From a virus: DNA of 44,098 nt. The stretch is taken from IMG/VR virus record IMGVR_UViG_3300024265_000103, positions 1 to 44,098 of that record; one strand, 5' to 3'. The notes under the pieces were generated by a model, which was not told where the DNA came from, did not search any database, and saw nothing but the letters and a program-made list of their open reading frames with translations. The translations under genes and the position numbers were made by a program. This document shows, in pieces, positions 15,705 to 24,053 of this stretch (within the stretch, counting starts at the first letter, position 1; each line of letters begins with the position of its first letter).

Positions 15705-16633
15705 TGGGTTATACTAAAAAATATAGACCTACTACTTTCAAAGATGTAATTGGAAATGGACCTCAAGTTGTTGCTCTGGAAAAAAGTGTTGAAAAAGATA
15801 ATCCTATTCAGGCTTATATCATTGTAGGACCTCATGGAGTAGGTAAAACCACCTTAGCAAGAGTAGCTTGTAAAGCTTTAGAAATAGATCCTTACAATAT
15901 TACAGAAATGAATCTAGCTCAGGATGGTTTAAAAGCTGATTCTAAAAATATCATTGAAGAATGCAATGTTGTCAGTCACGGTAACAGGGGATGGATTCTT
16001 GATGAAATGCAGGATTCCAGTAAAGCTTTTCAGAATGGTATCAGAAAATTATTAGAAGAACCCTCTCCTTGTGATTTCTTTTTTATCTGCACCACTAATC
16101 CAAAAAAAATTATTGATGAAATCAAAGGCAGATGCACACCTATTAAACTTAATTTAGTGAAAGATTCTTCCATTAAAAAATTACTTAAAAAGATCTGCAG
16201 AGAAGAGAATTTCATTCTGGATCCTGAAGTATTAGAAATGCTCACAGAAGCTGCTGACGGTCATGTGCGTGATGCTGTTAAGTTATTGGATACTGTATCC
16301 GGAATGGAAGAAGAATACATTCAGGAGTACCTTGAGAGCAATGTAGCAGGACTTAGTGAAGACATCCCAGAAGTAATAAACTTCTGTAGGATGTACTTTA
16401 CCGGTAGTTCCGGAAAATCTTTAAAACTACTTAGTGCTCTTAAGAAAGAAAGAATTGAACCTGAAACAATAAGAAGAACTATTTTAAATTATGGTTGTTC
16501 TATTATGTTAAGAGATGGGTCAAAGGCTTCTGCAATTGCTGAAATGTTGGAATGGTTTGAAGAGCCTCTGTTCGATACTGGAACAGCATGGCCTTTATTG
16601 ATAACAAGAACTGTGAGAAGTCTTACAGATTAA
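15704..16633 (+). CDS. clamp-loader AAA+ ATPase (DnaX/RFC-small-subunit-like), 309 aa
   Basis: Opens MGYTKKYRPTTFKDVIGN, the classic start of DnaX and RFC small subunits. Walker A is VGPHGVGKTT (about 42-51), Walker B is WILDEMQDS (about 95-103), sensor 1 is ICTTNP, followed by EIKGRCTPI (the SRC/GRC arginine motif), then a helical lid and collar. It would open the sliding clamp and load it at primed sites. ATG 15704 is chosen because GGGAGG lies ahead of it and it overlaps the previous stop; an in-frame upstream start at 15680 is less likely. Only one loader-like subunit was found, so it may form a homo-oligomer. Confidence 0.88.
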   Translation: MGYTKKYRPTTFKDVIGNGPQVVALEKSVEKDNPIQAYIIVGPHGVGKTTLARVACKALEIDPYNITEMNLAQDGLKADSKNIIEECNVVSHGNRGWILDEMQDSSKAFQNGIRKLLEEPSPCDFFFICTTNPKKIIDEIKGRCTPIKLNLVKDSSIKKLLKKICREENFILDPEVLEMLTEAADGHVRDAVKLLDTVSGMEEEYIQEYLESNVAGLSEDIPEVINFCRMYFTGSSGKSLKLLSALKKERIEPETIRRTILNYGCSIMLRDGSKASAIAEMLEWFEEPLFDTGTAWPLLITRTVRSLTD

Positions 16634-16647
16634 AATGGAGGAAATAG

Positions 16648-17613
16648 ATGGTAGAGATTAATCGGGACTTAAGAGCCGATAAGCAGATCAATAAAAATTT
16701 GCTGGATGTAGAAGCAGAGATGCAGCCTTATGTTTATGGTGAATGGGCTATGCTTGTAGTTAATGCAAAAGAAGATGTTGATAAAGCAAAATTGAATCTG
16801 GATAAAGTAAGAGCTGAAAGATTTATGTTTCATAAAACACCAGATGAACCTGGAGGAAAGGTTCCCACAGATAAATTGGCTGAAAGTCTTACGGTTATTG
16901 ATGAAGAAGTAATGGAAGCACAGAAAGTTTTTATTACTACTAATAAAGCTCATGGTTACTGTCGTGTAGCTGAAGAAGCTATGCAGCAGAAAAGAAGCAT
17001 GATTAAAATCCTCACTGAATTACACACTACTAAATATTTTCTTAAAGAAGAAGTAAGTGCTGATGTTCGTGAAAATAAAAAGAAAACCAAAGATGCTGCA
17101 ATTGAGGCTATGGATCTGAGTATTTCTGAAATGAATAAGAAGCGCAAGAAGAAAAAGAAACTTTCTAAACCTGAACCAGTAATTATTGATGATAATGAAG
17201 AGGAGGAAGAGGAAGAAATTGATGATAACGATGAAGAACTCTATGATGAAAATGATGGTATTGGTACTTCTGATCCGGAACTTGAAGAAGATGAAGATCT
17301 TGATGTAGATATGGATGAAGAAGAGGAAGAAGTTGTTGTTCCTCCCAAAACCAAAAGATCTGTAAAAACAGGTACTGCAGCCGGAAAACTTAAAGCTCAA
17401 AAACCTACTAAAAGAAAAATCAAAGAACAGGCTGAGATCAATCAGGTGGAAGGGAAAAAAATTCAGAAAAAAATAGCTGATAAGAAAAAAGCTGAAAAAC
17501 CTGAAGGTAAATGCCCTGCTGGTTATTCTTTTGGTAAATCTTTCGGATTAGAACCTGAATGTGATGACTGTGAAATAGATAATGATTGCTTTAAAGCAAG
17601 ACCTAAAAATTAA
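16648..17613 (+). CDS. acidic protein with C-terminal Cys module shared with the SSB, 321 aa
   Basis: Residues 1-160 are helical and charged; about 175-230 are an acidic low-complexity linker (runs of E and D); 230-280 are lysine-rich; the last 35 residues form a Cys module, CPAGYSFGKSFG then PECDDCEIDNDC. Nearly the same module ends the next protein. Such modules end several phage DNA-metabolism proteins and probably bind zinc. A recombination or replication mediator role next to the SSB is inference. GGAGG supports the start. Confidence 0.65.
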   Translation: MVEINRDLRADKQINKNLLDVEAEMQPYVYGEWAMLVVNAKEDVDKAKLNLDKVRAERFMFHKTPDEPGGKVPTDKLAESLTVIDEEVMEAQKVFITTNKAHGYCRVAEEAMQQKRSMIKILTELHTTKYFLKEEVSADVRENKKKTKDAAIEAMDLSISEMNKKRKKKKKLSKPEPVIIDDNEEEEEEEIDDNDEELYDENDGIGTSDPELEEDEDLDVDMDEEEEEVVVPPKTKRSVKTGTAAGKLKAQKPTKRKIKEQAEINQVEGKKIQKKIADKKKAEKPEGKCPAGYSFGKSFGLEPECDDCEIDNDCFKARPKN

Positions 17614-17627
17614 AGGAGTAGTAAATT

Positions 17628-18803
17628 ATGGCTACAAAAAAGAAAAAATCAAGAAAAGTAGGATCTGAAAGGGTTGAATCCCATGTTAATACCAATAATG
17701 CCAGGGGAATGTCTTCTTATACTGGAGTTTTTGATTTTAAAAAATTGAAGAAAAAACCTGAAGTATTCAAAGTTACAAGAGGTAAATCAAACAGATTTAA
17801 TATCATTCCCTTTGAAATTAAATCTGATTTATTCCCAAAGGTAGCTTCCGGAGATCTGGAAGTGGGTGATCTGCATTATTCAATGGAATATTATGTTCAT
17901 AAGAATGTGAACAAAACAAAAGATATTCTTTGCCTCCAGAAAAATTATGGAAAACCCTGTGCCTTATGTGATGCTTCCAGAGAATTATGGGATGAATACA
18001 ATGAATCCGGCAGTGAAAAAACTAAAAAACTGGCTATTAATTTGGGAGCCAAAAGAAGAGCTGTTTACAATGTCAAACCTGTGACAGGTGAAGACAAAGG
18101 TAAAATCATGTTCTTTGATGCTTCCACCTTTATATTTGGTGATGAACTTGCAGATGCTGCAAAAGAATGTGCTGATGGTGAGGGTGTTATTGCCTTTTAT
18201 GAAGTTGAAGATGAAGGTAAGATTGTTAAGTTTCTCGTTCCGGAAGATAAAAAGAAACAGTTCAAACAGTTTTCTTTTATTGACAGGAAAAAACCTGTTC
18301 CGGATTCTGATATTGATAAAGCTTTTTCCTGGGATGAAGCTCTTGTACTTATGACTAATAAGGAAATCAAAGAATTCTACTTCGGTGAAGATGATGAAGT
18401 CAGTGATGATGAAGATGAAGAAGAACTTGATGATGAAGAAGAGGAGGAAGAAGAAGGTGACGAACCTGATGATGATGACTCTGATGAAGATGATGACGAG
18501 GAAGAAGACGAAGAAGATGATGCTGACGATGATGATTCTGATGGAGAAGATGACGAGGACGATGATGAGGATGATGACGAAGAAGAAGAACCTGTAGTTG
18601 CCAAAAAAAAAGTAAAAAAGAGCAACAAGAAGAAGACTTCCTCGACGACATCCCATTCTAAATCATCTCCCAAAAAGAAATCTTCTAAAAGTAAATGTCC
18701 TGAAGATTTTAAGTTTGGCCCTGATTATGGAAAACATCCGGAATGTGATGACTGCGATTTGGAAATGGCCTGTTATAAAGCCAAAAAAGCCAAAAAGAAA
18801 TAA
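17628..18803 (+). CDS. gp32-like single-stranded DNA-binding protein with long acidic tail, 391 aa
   Basis: Basic N-terminal arm (MATKKKKSRK), then an OB-type core with a His-Cys3 zinc site: H91, C102, C111, C114 (spacing close to T4 gp32 H64/C77/C87/C90). From about residue 250, some 70 residues are almost pure D/E, like the gp32 C-terminal recruiting tail but much longer. A Cys module, CPEDFKFGPDYG then PECDDCDLEMAC, ends the protein. It should coat ssDNA at forks and recombination intermediates and recruit partners through its acidic tail. AAAGGAG lies upstream; an intrinsic terminator lies just downstream, fitting a strongly expressed gene. Confidence 0.85.
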   Translation: MATKKKKSRKVGSERVESHVNTNNARGMSSYTGVFDFKKLKKKPEVFKVTRGKSNRFNIIPFEIKSDLFPKVASGDLEVGDLHYSMEYYVHKNVNKTKDILCLQKNYGKPCALCDASRELWDEYNESGSEKTKKLAINLGAKRRAVYNVKPVTGEDKGKIMFFDASTFIFGDELADAAKECADGEGVIAFYEVEDEGKIVKFLVPEDKKKQFKQFSFIDRKKPVPDSDIDKAFSWDEALVLMTNKEIKEFYFGEDDEVSDDEDEEELDDEEEEEEEGDEPDDDDSDEDDDEEEDEEDDADDDDSDGEDDEDDDEDDDEEEEPVVAKKKVKKSNKKKTSSTTSHSKSSPKKKSSKSKCPEDFKFGPDYGKHPECDDCDLEMACYKAKKAKKK

Positions 18804-18823
18804 TCACATATTTGCAAAAACAG

Positions 18824-18849
18824 AGCCCTCTGTAAAGGGGGCTTTTTTT
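18824..18849 (+). terminator. intrinsic terminator after the SSB gene
   Basis: AGCCCTCT pairs with AGGGGGCT (8 pairs including one G-T) around a GTAA tetraloop, followed by seven T. It begins 21 bases after the SSB stop and ends 13 bases before the next start. This is the only clear intrinsic terminator in the + strand operon; it probably trims transcription of downstream recombination genes. Confidence 0.9.
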
Positions 18850-18862
18850 GAAGGAATAAATT

Positions 18863-19159
18863 ATGAAAGAAAAAGAATTAAGAGAAGCTGCAATTTGCGG
18901 AATATGCAATAAACCTATTGGAGCTTCTGGTGTTCCTTTGTTTTATCGTGTTCGAATTGAACGTTATGGTTTAAATGCTAAGGCATTACAACGGCAGCAG
19001 GGTTTAACTATGGTACTAGGAGGACATGCTCCTTTAGCTGCTGTGATGGGTCCTAATGAAGATATGGCTGATAAGATATTCAGTGCAGAAGTTACTGTCT
19101 GTGAAACTTGTTCTTCTGAAAAACCAATTAGAATTACTGTTTTGGCAATGAGGAAATAA
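18863..19159 (+). CDS. hypothetical protein with two CxxC pairs, 98 aa
   Basis: AAGGAA precedes ATG 18863. CGICNKPIG near the start and VCETCSS near residue 80 can form one zinc site that closes the domain. Between them is RYGLNAKALQRQQGLTMVLG. This pattern is seen in small phage proteins of unknown role. It is the first gene after the terminator. Confidence 0.65.
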   Translation: MKEKELREAAICGICNKPIGASGVPLFYRVRIERYGLNAKALQRQQGLTMVLGGHAPLAAVMGPNEDMADKIFSAEVTVCETCSSEKPIRITVLAMRK

Positions 19160-19162
19160 AAT

Positions 19163-19543
19163 ATGCCATCTGAGGTATACTTAAAGACTGGTGAAGCTTT
19201 AGCAATGATTAAACGATTTGAATTAGAATATTCTATTCAAACCTTAAGATTACAACCGTTTGCCTGGAAGAATCCTAAAGATAAGCATTGGTATTTTAAA
19301 CGAGATCAGCTAATTCAATTCTTAAAAATAAGAAAAGGAACTTCCAAATGGAAAATAATTCCTTTCCCTAAAGATAAAAATCGTACACGAATGTGGAGAA
19401 TTATTGCTATGAATCGTTTAAGAGTAAGTATCTATCAAGGAAAGGATGTAATTCATCATGAAGATTATAACACCCTCAAAGAGCTCCTGGATCGAAAACC
19501 AGGTAAACTCAGCAATAAAGAAGGATATAAAAATGAAAACTGA
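19163..19543 (+). CDS. helix-turn-helix (MerR/excisionase-like) protein, 126 aa
   Basis: Opens VYLKTGEALAMIKRF, then TLRLQPFAWKNPKDKHWYFKRDQL, the pattern of MerR-like 'helix_turn_helix_17' excisionase folds: a first helix, a recognition helix, a beta wing, and a Y-x-F-x-R-D-x-L-x-x-F end. It may bind DNA as a regulator; no integrase is seen. It overlaps the recombinase gene by 11 bases. The fold call is moderate. Confidence 0.6.
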   Translation: MPSEVYLKTGEALAMIKRFELEYSIQTLRLQPFAWKNPKDKHWYFKRDQLIQFLKIRKGTSKWKIIPFPKDKNRTRMWRIIAMNRLRVSIYQGKDVIHHEDYNTLKELLDRKPGKLSNKEGYKNEN

Positions 19544-20765
19544 ATTTGCCAGAACTGGCTGCCATCTACTTGATTTATATTTTGGAGGAGGCAGAGGACT
19601 TGGAATTCCCTATGGAATAGCTATCAATCTATGTGGAGATACTGGTAGTGGTAAATCCATGCTCGGAAATGAAATGATTGCTGCAGAACATCACCATAGA
19701 AAAGATAAGTTTGATTGGCAATATGAAGATGGTGAAAATGGAAATAATTTTGATACTACTGAATTGTATGGTGTAGATATTATGGGAGGCAATCTTTTAC
19801 TTGAACACACAAAAAAACTCCCTATTAGACCTAAAACAGTAGAAGATATGGATGCCAGACTTTCTATCTTTCTTGGAATGCTTCCCAAAAAGCATTTTGG
19901 AATTTATTTTATGGACAGTTTAGATTCTATCTCTGATGAAGATAAAATGAGTCGTTCAAAAAAAAGAAAAGAAGAATATGAGAAAGGTAAAACTTTTGAT
20001 GAAGGTACTTATGGGATGGCTTCTGCAAAGTTCTTAAGTCAGGAATTCTTCCGAACTCAAACAGCTAAACTACAAGGTAGTAAAGTTATATTGGGTATCG
20101 TCAGTCAGGTTCGGGAAAAAATAGGAGCTAAACAATATCAGAAAAAATTAAAAACTTCTGGAGGAAAAGCTAAAAAACACTGGATGGATATAGAAGTGTG
20201 GTTCACTCCTATTAAAGATCTTAAAAATGAAGGTAGTGATCTTGTAAATGGTATCTTTGTAGAAGTAGAAGGTCTTAAGTCCCGTGATGGCAGAATGAAA
20301 AGAAAAGCTCGTTTCCTTTATTATACTGACTATGGTATTGATGATGTTGGAACCAGTCTTACTTTTCTTTATGATATTAGAAGTAAAGACAAAGGTGAGT
20401 ATCGAAAAACTATTGCTAACAATATTCCCTGGGAAGTTGCAGATAAACCCAAATTAGATCTTGCTGGTGTAGTAGAATGGTTAAATTTAAATGAAGGTAT
20501 TAAAAAGAAATATCAAACTTTTAGAAAAAAAATAGATGGTAAAAGAGCTGTTAAACTTAGTATTGTAATGAAATTTATAACTGTCTTTCCTAAATTAAAA
20601 TTGATTTTTGATGATCATTTTGGAGCTCCTATTGATTTCAATACTCTCAGACTTCAAATAATGAAGGATCCTATATTAAAAAAAGAACTTGATAAAAAAG
20701 TTACTGATAAATGGGAAGCTATTGAAGCTGCTGCTAAAAGCGGCCTTGGGAGAAAATACGAATGA
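19533..20765 (+). CDS. RecA/UvsX-like recombinase, 410 aa
   Basis: ATG 19533 is chosen: AAGGA is 8-9 bases upstream, while in-frame ATG 19458 lies deep in the previous gene. Residues 1-40 read TGCHLLDLYFGGGRGLGIPYG then LCGDTGSGKSM (Walker A, about 33-41), the RecA-core opening. Walker B-like YFMDSLDSI is at about 122-130 and VILGIVSQVREKIG corresponds to RecA/UvsX L1-region strands. The length exceeds RecA (about 350) and equals UvsX (about 390). It should form filaments on ssDNA for recombination-dependent replication with the SSB, RuvC-like and SbcCD proteins encoded nearby. Confidence 0.85.
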   Translation: MKTEFARTGCHLLDLYFGGGRGLGIPYGIAINLCGDTGSGKSMLGNEMIAAEHHHRKDKFDWQYEDGENGNNFDTTELYGVDIMGGNLLLEHTKKLPIRPKTVEDMDARLSIFLGMLPKKHFGIYFMDSLDSISDEDKMSRSKKRKEEYEKGKTFDEGTYGMASAKFLSQEFFRTQTAKLQGSKVILGIVSQVREKIGAKQYQKKLKTSGGKAKKHWMDIEVWFTPIKDLKNEGSDLVNGIFVEVEGLKSRDGRMKRKARFLYYTDYGIDDVGTSLTFLYDIRSKDKGEYRKTIANNIPWEVADKPKLDLAGVVEWLNLNEGIKKKYQTFRKKIDGKRAVKLSIVMKFITVFPKLKLIFDDHFGAPIDFNTLRLQIMKDPILKKELDKKVTDKWEAIEAAAKSGLGRKYE

Positions 20766-20995
20766 AAGATCTTAGACAATTAATGAAAGAAAACAATGTG
20801 ACTGACACACAAATGTATGCTAAATATCAGTCATTTACAATTCATATGAATAGAAATCGTAATTTCAGCATGTCTCTTAGAATGGCTTTTAATGATAGAG
20901 AACAATTTGTTCTGGCTGCTTTAGGTTTAAATTATCTGAATGATGCTCTGATGCATAAAATGGAAGACCCTAAGCAAAGAAGGTTATTCAATTGA
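20762..20995 (+). CDS. hypothetical protein, 77 aa
   Basis: Overlaps the recombinase stop (ATGA), GGGAG is upstream, and its stop overlaps the TTG start of the RuvC-like gene. The product is helical, rich in M, N and R. No family recognised. Held between two recombination genes. Confidence 0.55.
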   Translation: MKDLRQLMKENNVTDTQMYAKYQSFTIHMNRNRNFSMSLRMAFNDREQFVLAALGLNYLNDALMHKMEDPKQRRLFN

Positions 20996-21510
20996 TTATT
21001 ATAGGTATAGATCCTGGTGTAGCTGGGGCAATCGCTGCTATCCAACATAAAGAAGTTCTTGAAGTTCATGATCTGCCTCTATTAACTACTTTTAAAACTA
21101 CAAAAACTAAAAGTGGAAAACAAAAAAAGAATAATCAATTAGATATTGAAGAGTTCTTTATTATGTATAAAGACATGGTAAGAGCATGGAGACCAGAATT
21201 AGTAATAATAGAAAAAGTAACTTCTATGCCTGGAGATGGTGCTGTAAGTGCTTTTGCCTTTGGACAGACATTTGGAAGAATTGAAAGTATTATAAGAACT
21301 ACTGGAGGAAGCAGAATTCATTATACTACTCCTCCTGTATGGAAAAAACACCATAAATTACTGAAGAAAGGAAAACAGGCTGCTGTTGAATTATGCCGGC
21401 TTCATTATCCTGATATGATAAGTATTTTTTTAAAAACAAAAGATGGCAGAGCTGATGCTGTACTTATAGCTGAATATGGGAGGTACTTATGCTTAAGTCA
21501 CTTAGATTAG
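20992..21510 (+). CDS. RuvC-like Holliday junction resolvase, 172 aa
   Basis: RNase H-fold resolvase with the four acidic residues of RuvC: D7 in IIIGIDPG, a glutamate in VIIEKV (about 73), and two aspartates in KDGRADAVLIAEY (about 146-150). The length matches RuvC (about 170). TTG start, overlapping the previous stop as TTGA, behind AAGAAGG. Would cut four-way junctions made by the RecA-like protein so DNA can be packaged. Confidence 0.9.
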   Translation: MIIIGIDPGVAGAIAAIQHKEVLEVHDLPLLTTFKTTKTKSGKQKKNNQLDIEEFFIMYKDMVRAWRPELVIIEKVTSMPGDGAVSAFAFGQTFGRIESIIRTTGGSRIHYTTPPVWKKHHKLLKKGKQAAVELCRLHYPDMISIFLKTKDGRADAVLIAEYGRYLCLSHLD

Positions 21511-22739
21511 TTAATTTTCAAGCTCATATTGATTCTTTCATTGAATTGGATGAGGGGATAACGAGTTTAACCGGAGAATCTCACGAAGGTAAAACAGCCA
21601 TCATGAGAGGATTGAATTGGGCTGTTAATAATGAACCTGCAGGAACCGGCTTTATATCCTATTGGGCCAAACATCAAACTAAAAAAGGAATGACTGTAAT
21701 TGATCGATCTTGTAAAGTTGAATGTATTCGGGAAGATGGTTCTATTCTTATTCGGGAAAGATCTCTCAGTTTCAATGGTTATCGAATTAATGGTAAAGAT
21801 CTGGCGAGAGCTGGTGTAGGAGTCCCTGATGAAGTTAAAAAATGGTTTAACATGGGTGAAGTCAATATTCAGAATCAGCATGATAGTCTTTTCTTGCTTC
21901 ATTCAGGCGGTAAAGGAGGCCAGGAAGTTGCAAGATTCCTTAACTCGGTTGTCAAACTGGATGAAATCCCAAGAGCTTTAACTGCTGTAGAAAGTAAAAA
22001 AAGATCTATTAAAAAATTAAGAGAAGCTGAAACTGAGAAAATTACTTCTTGTGAAAGAGATATTAAATCTCTAGGCTGGATTTTGAAAGCTGAACCAGTA
22101 TTTAAACGTTTGGAAAAAGTAGAGAAAGATATTGAAGATTTGGAAGATAAAGAAAACACCATAATCGAAGAAATTGATAAGTATAATGGTTTAAAAGATG
22201 TTCTTGAATTATTTAAATGGACTAAAAATACTTCTCCTTTAGTAGAAAGGTGGTTATCTCTCTATAATAAAGAAGCTCATATACTTGATAATCAAAAGTC
22301 TATAAACATTTCTCTCACTTCTTTTTATAAAAATCAATCAATCTTAGTAGTACATCAGGATTGGCTTCCAGAAGCTGAAAAAGCTATTTCTAAGATAAAA
22401 GAAATTGAAAATGATATAGGTTTTTCTACACTCCATATCCAAAATATTGAACAGCAAATAATAAAACATGATACTGCAATTCTTTTTCTTGAAAATAATC
22501 AACCTTGGTTGGAAAATACTGCTGATAAAATTATGCAATTAGAAATGTTGGATGACACTATTGGAGAATTAGAAAATAAAGAATTAAATATTTCTAATGA
22601 GATCACTCTTTTTGAAAGACATGAGGCATCATTAAAAGAATGGAGCACCATGCTGCAAAAAGATGAAAAGAGACTCCCTGCTATTTGCCCTCTTTGCAAA
22701 TCATCATGGAAAGGGGATAAACATGAAAATAGCCGTTAG
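21489..22739 (+). CDS. SbcC/Rad50 N-terminal half, ending at the zinc hook, 416 aa
   Basis: Opens LKSLRLVNFQAHIDSFIELDEGITSLTGE, the SbcC/Rad50 start, with Walker A GESHEGKT (29-36) and the Q-loop region INIQNQHDSLFLL (as VNIQNQHDS). Residues about 175-395 are coiled coil. It then stops 13 residues after the hook CPLC (C400, C403). Lacking signature motif and Walker B, it cannot be an ATPase alone; those lie in the gene at 24046-24669. With SbcD it would form an Mre11-Rad50-type DNA end-processing nuclease. Start supported by GGGAGG; overlaps the RuvC-like gene by 22 bases. Confidence 0.9.
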   Translation: MLKSLRLVNFQAHIDSFIELDEGITSLTGESHEGKTAIMRGLNWAVNNEPAGTGFISYWAKHQTKKGMTVIDRSCKVECIREDGSILIRERSLSFNGYRINGKDLARAGVGVPDEVKKWFNMGEVNIQNQHDSLFLLHSGGKGGQEVARFLNSVVKLDEIPRALTAVESKKRSIKKLREAETEKITSCERDIKSLGWILKAEPVFKRLEKVEKDIEDLEDKENTIIEEIDKYNGLKDVLELFKWTKNTSPLVERWLSLYNKEAHILDNQKSINISLTSFYKNQSILVVHQDWLPEAEKAISKIKEIENDIGFSTLHIQNIEQQIIKHDTAILFLENNQPWLENTADKIMQLEMLDDTIGELENKELNISNEITLFERHEASLKEWSTMLQKDEKRLPAICPLCKSSWKGDKHENSR

Positions 22740-23598
22740 TGCCGATTTCCATCTCCGGAGAGACCGGCCTAGAGTAAGAACAGATGAAGATTGGATCCTC
22801 TCTCAAAAAAATAATGTGGTAGAACTCTTCAGGAAATGTCGAGATCTAAATGTTGATAAATTGCTTTTAGTTGGTGATATACTTGATTCCTCTAATCAAC
22901 CTCCCTGGGTAGTAAATATTATTCCGGAAGCTATGGACACTGTAAAAGCAGAGGGACCTTGGTCAGTGGAGGTTCATATTATCCCAGGAAACCATGATTT
23001 ACAGCATCACCAGTACGCTAATCTTCATAACAGCAGTATAGGGAACTTAATGAGAATGAAGGGCGTGGTGCCCCATGGTGTGAATAAGAAGTTTGAAAAT
23101 ACTGATTTTCTTGAAGAATTTGGAATTGTGATTATTCATCGATTAATCATGCCTGATGCAAATGAAAGTCTGGCCCGATTAGCAAATGCGGAAATAGCTG
23201 CCGATATCATGGAATCATTTCCTACTGCTGAATTTATACTCACTGGAGATTATCATAAACATTATGTAGAAATATACGAAGATACTATTCTTTTCAATCC
23301 TGGATGTCTAAACCGGCAAAGTGCTGATGAGAAAAATTATGAAGTAGGTTTCTATGCTTTTGATACTGAAGATAGCAGTTATGGGTTTTTCCCATTAGAA
23401 AGTGATGATGTGACCTTGATAGATGATTCATATCTGGTAGAGCAACATGCTCGTGAGGATTCCCTTACAGCATATGCAGAACAATTAGCAAGTTCCAAAG
23501 GTCTGTCTTTTGATCTCTGGGAAGTCGTGAAAAAACTGTCAGTGAACAGTTCAAAACTTGTAAAAAATATATTAGAGGAGATAAGAACTAATGTCTAA
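22723..23598 (+). CDS. sbcD: SbcD/Mre11-like nuclease, 291 aa
   Basis: Calcineurin-like phosphoesterase with all metal motifs: ADFHLRRD (DxH, D8/H10), LLVGDILDSS (GDxxD), IPGNHDLQHH (GNHD) and LTGDYHKH (GDxH), plus NPGCLNRQS. ATG 22723 is preferred, with AAAGGGG ahead; in-frame ATG 22663 lies inside the SbcC half and would add a poor N-terminus. It overlaps the SbcC-N stop by 17 bases. This Mn-dependent nuclease cuts DNA ends and hairpins when coupled to the SbcC ATPase. Confidence 0.92.
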   Translation: MKIAVSADFHLRRDRPRVRTDEDWILSQKNNVVELFRKCRDLNVDKLLLVGDILDSSNQPPWVVNIIPEAMDTVKAEGPWSVEVHIIPGNHDLQHHQYANLHNSSIGNLMRMKGVVPHGVNKKFENTDFLEEFGIVIIHRLIMPDANESLARLANAEIAADIMESFPTAEFILTGDYHKHYVEIYEDTILFNPGCLNRQSADEKNYEVGFYAFDTEDSSYGFFPLESDDVTLIDDSYLVEQHAREDSLTAYAEQLASSKGLSFDLWEVVKKLSVNSSKLVKNILEEIRTNV

Positions 23599-23890
23599 AG
23601 AAATGACTATTGAACAAGTAGAAGCTTTACAGGCTAAAATAGCTGAATTAACCACAGAATGTGCAGAAACTGAAGGAGCTATTAAGCAAATTAAAGCCCA
23701 ATGGAAATCTGAATACAAATGTGATACTAAAGAAGAGATGGAAGCATTACAGAAAGAAACTGCAGAACGTATTTCAATGCTCCAGGTGAAACGAGAAACA
23801 CTCACAGCTAAAATTCAAGAACTTCTTCCGGAAGAAATTCTTAATGCTATAATAGATGATGACGAAGACGAAGAAGATGAAGATTACTGA
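23591..23890 (+). CDS. coiled-coil protein with acidic tail, 99 aa
   Basis: Residues 5-80 are heptad-like (EQVEALQAKIAELTTEC, then EEMEALQKETAERISML), then a D/E tail. GAGGAG upstream; overlaps sbcD by 8 bases. It lies between sbcD and SbcC-C, so it might pair with the split coiled coils, which is speculation. Confidence 0.65.
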   Translation: MSKEMTIEQVEALQAKIAELTTECAETEGAIKQIKAQWKSEYKCDTKEEMEALQKETAERISMLQVKRETLTAKIQELLPEEILNAIIDDDEDEEDEDY

Positions 23891-24053
23891 GTTAGATGTG
23901 GCTTTAGAAGCTATAAAAGACATAGCTAATAAATTGAATATGCCAATAGAAAGTGTAAAAAATGTACTTATTAAATTATCACAAAGAGGAATATCTGGTG
24001 CTAAAGGTGGTAAACTTTTACGTGATAAACTAAAGGAATTGCGAAATGAATAA
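23877..24053 (+). CDS. hypothetical small protein, 58 aa
   Basis: Starts MKITELDVALEAIKDIANKL with a weak GAAGAAG site inside the acidic end of the previous gene; an in-frame ATG at 23856 is the alternative. Looks like three short helices with a basic end (KLLRDKLKELRNE). Overlaps the SbcC-C gene by 8 bases. Could be a small helix-turn-helix; not certain. Confidence 0.5.
   Translation: MKITELDVALEAIKDIANKLNMPIESVKNVLIKLSQRGISGAKGGKLLRDKLKELRNE

Noticed and set aside
18377-18673. Long frames opposite and overlapping the SSB acidic tail, including a poly-serine frame on the - strand
   Set aside because: They are a product of the repeated GAT/GAA code read in other frames; no ribosome site, low complexity.
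19163-19543. The helix-turn-helix protein as an excisionase of a temperate phage
   Set aside because: No integrase or attachment-site repeat was seen in the window; the fold alone does not show lysogeny.
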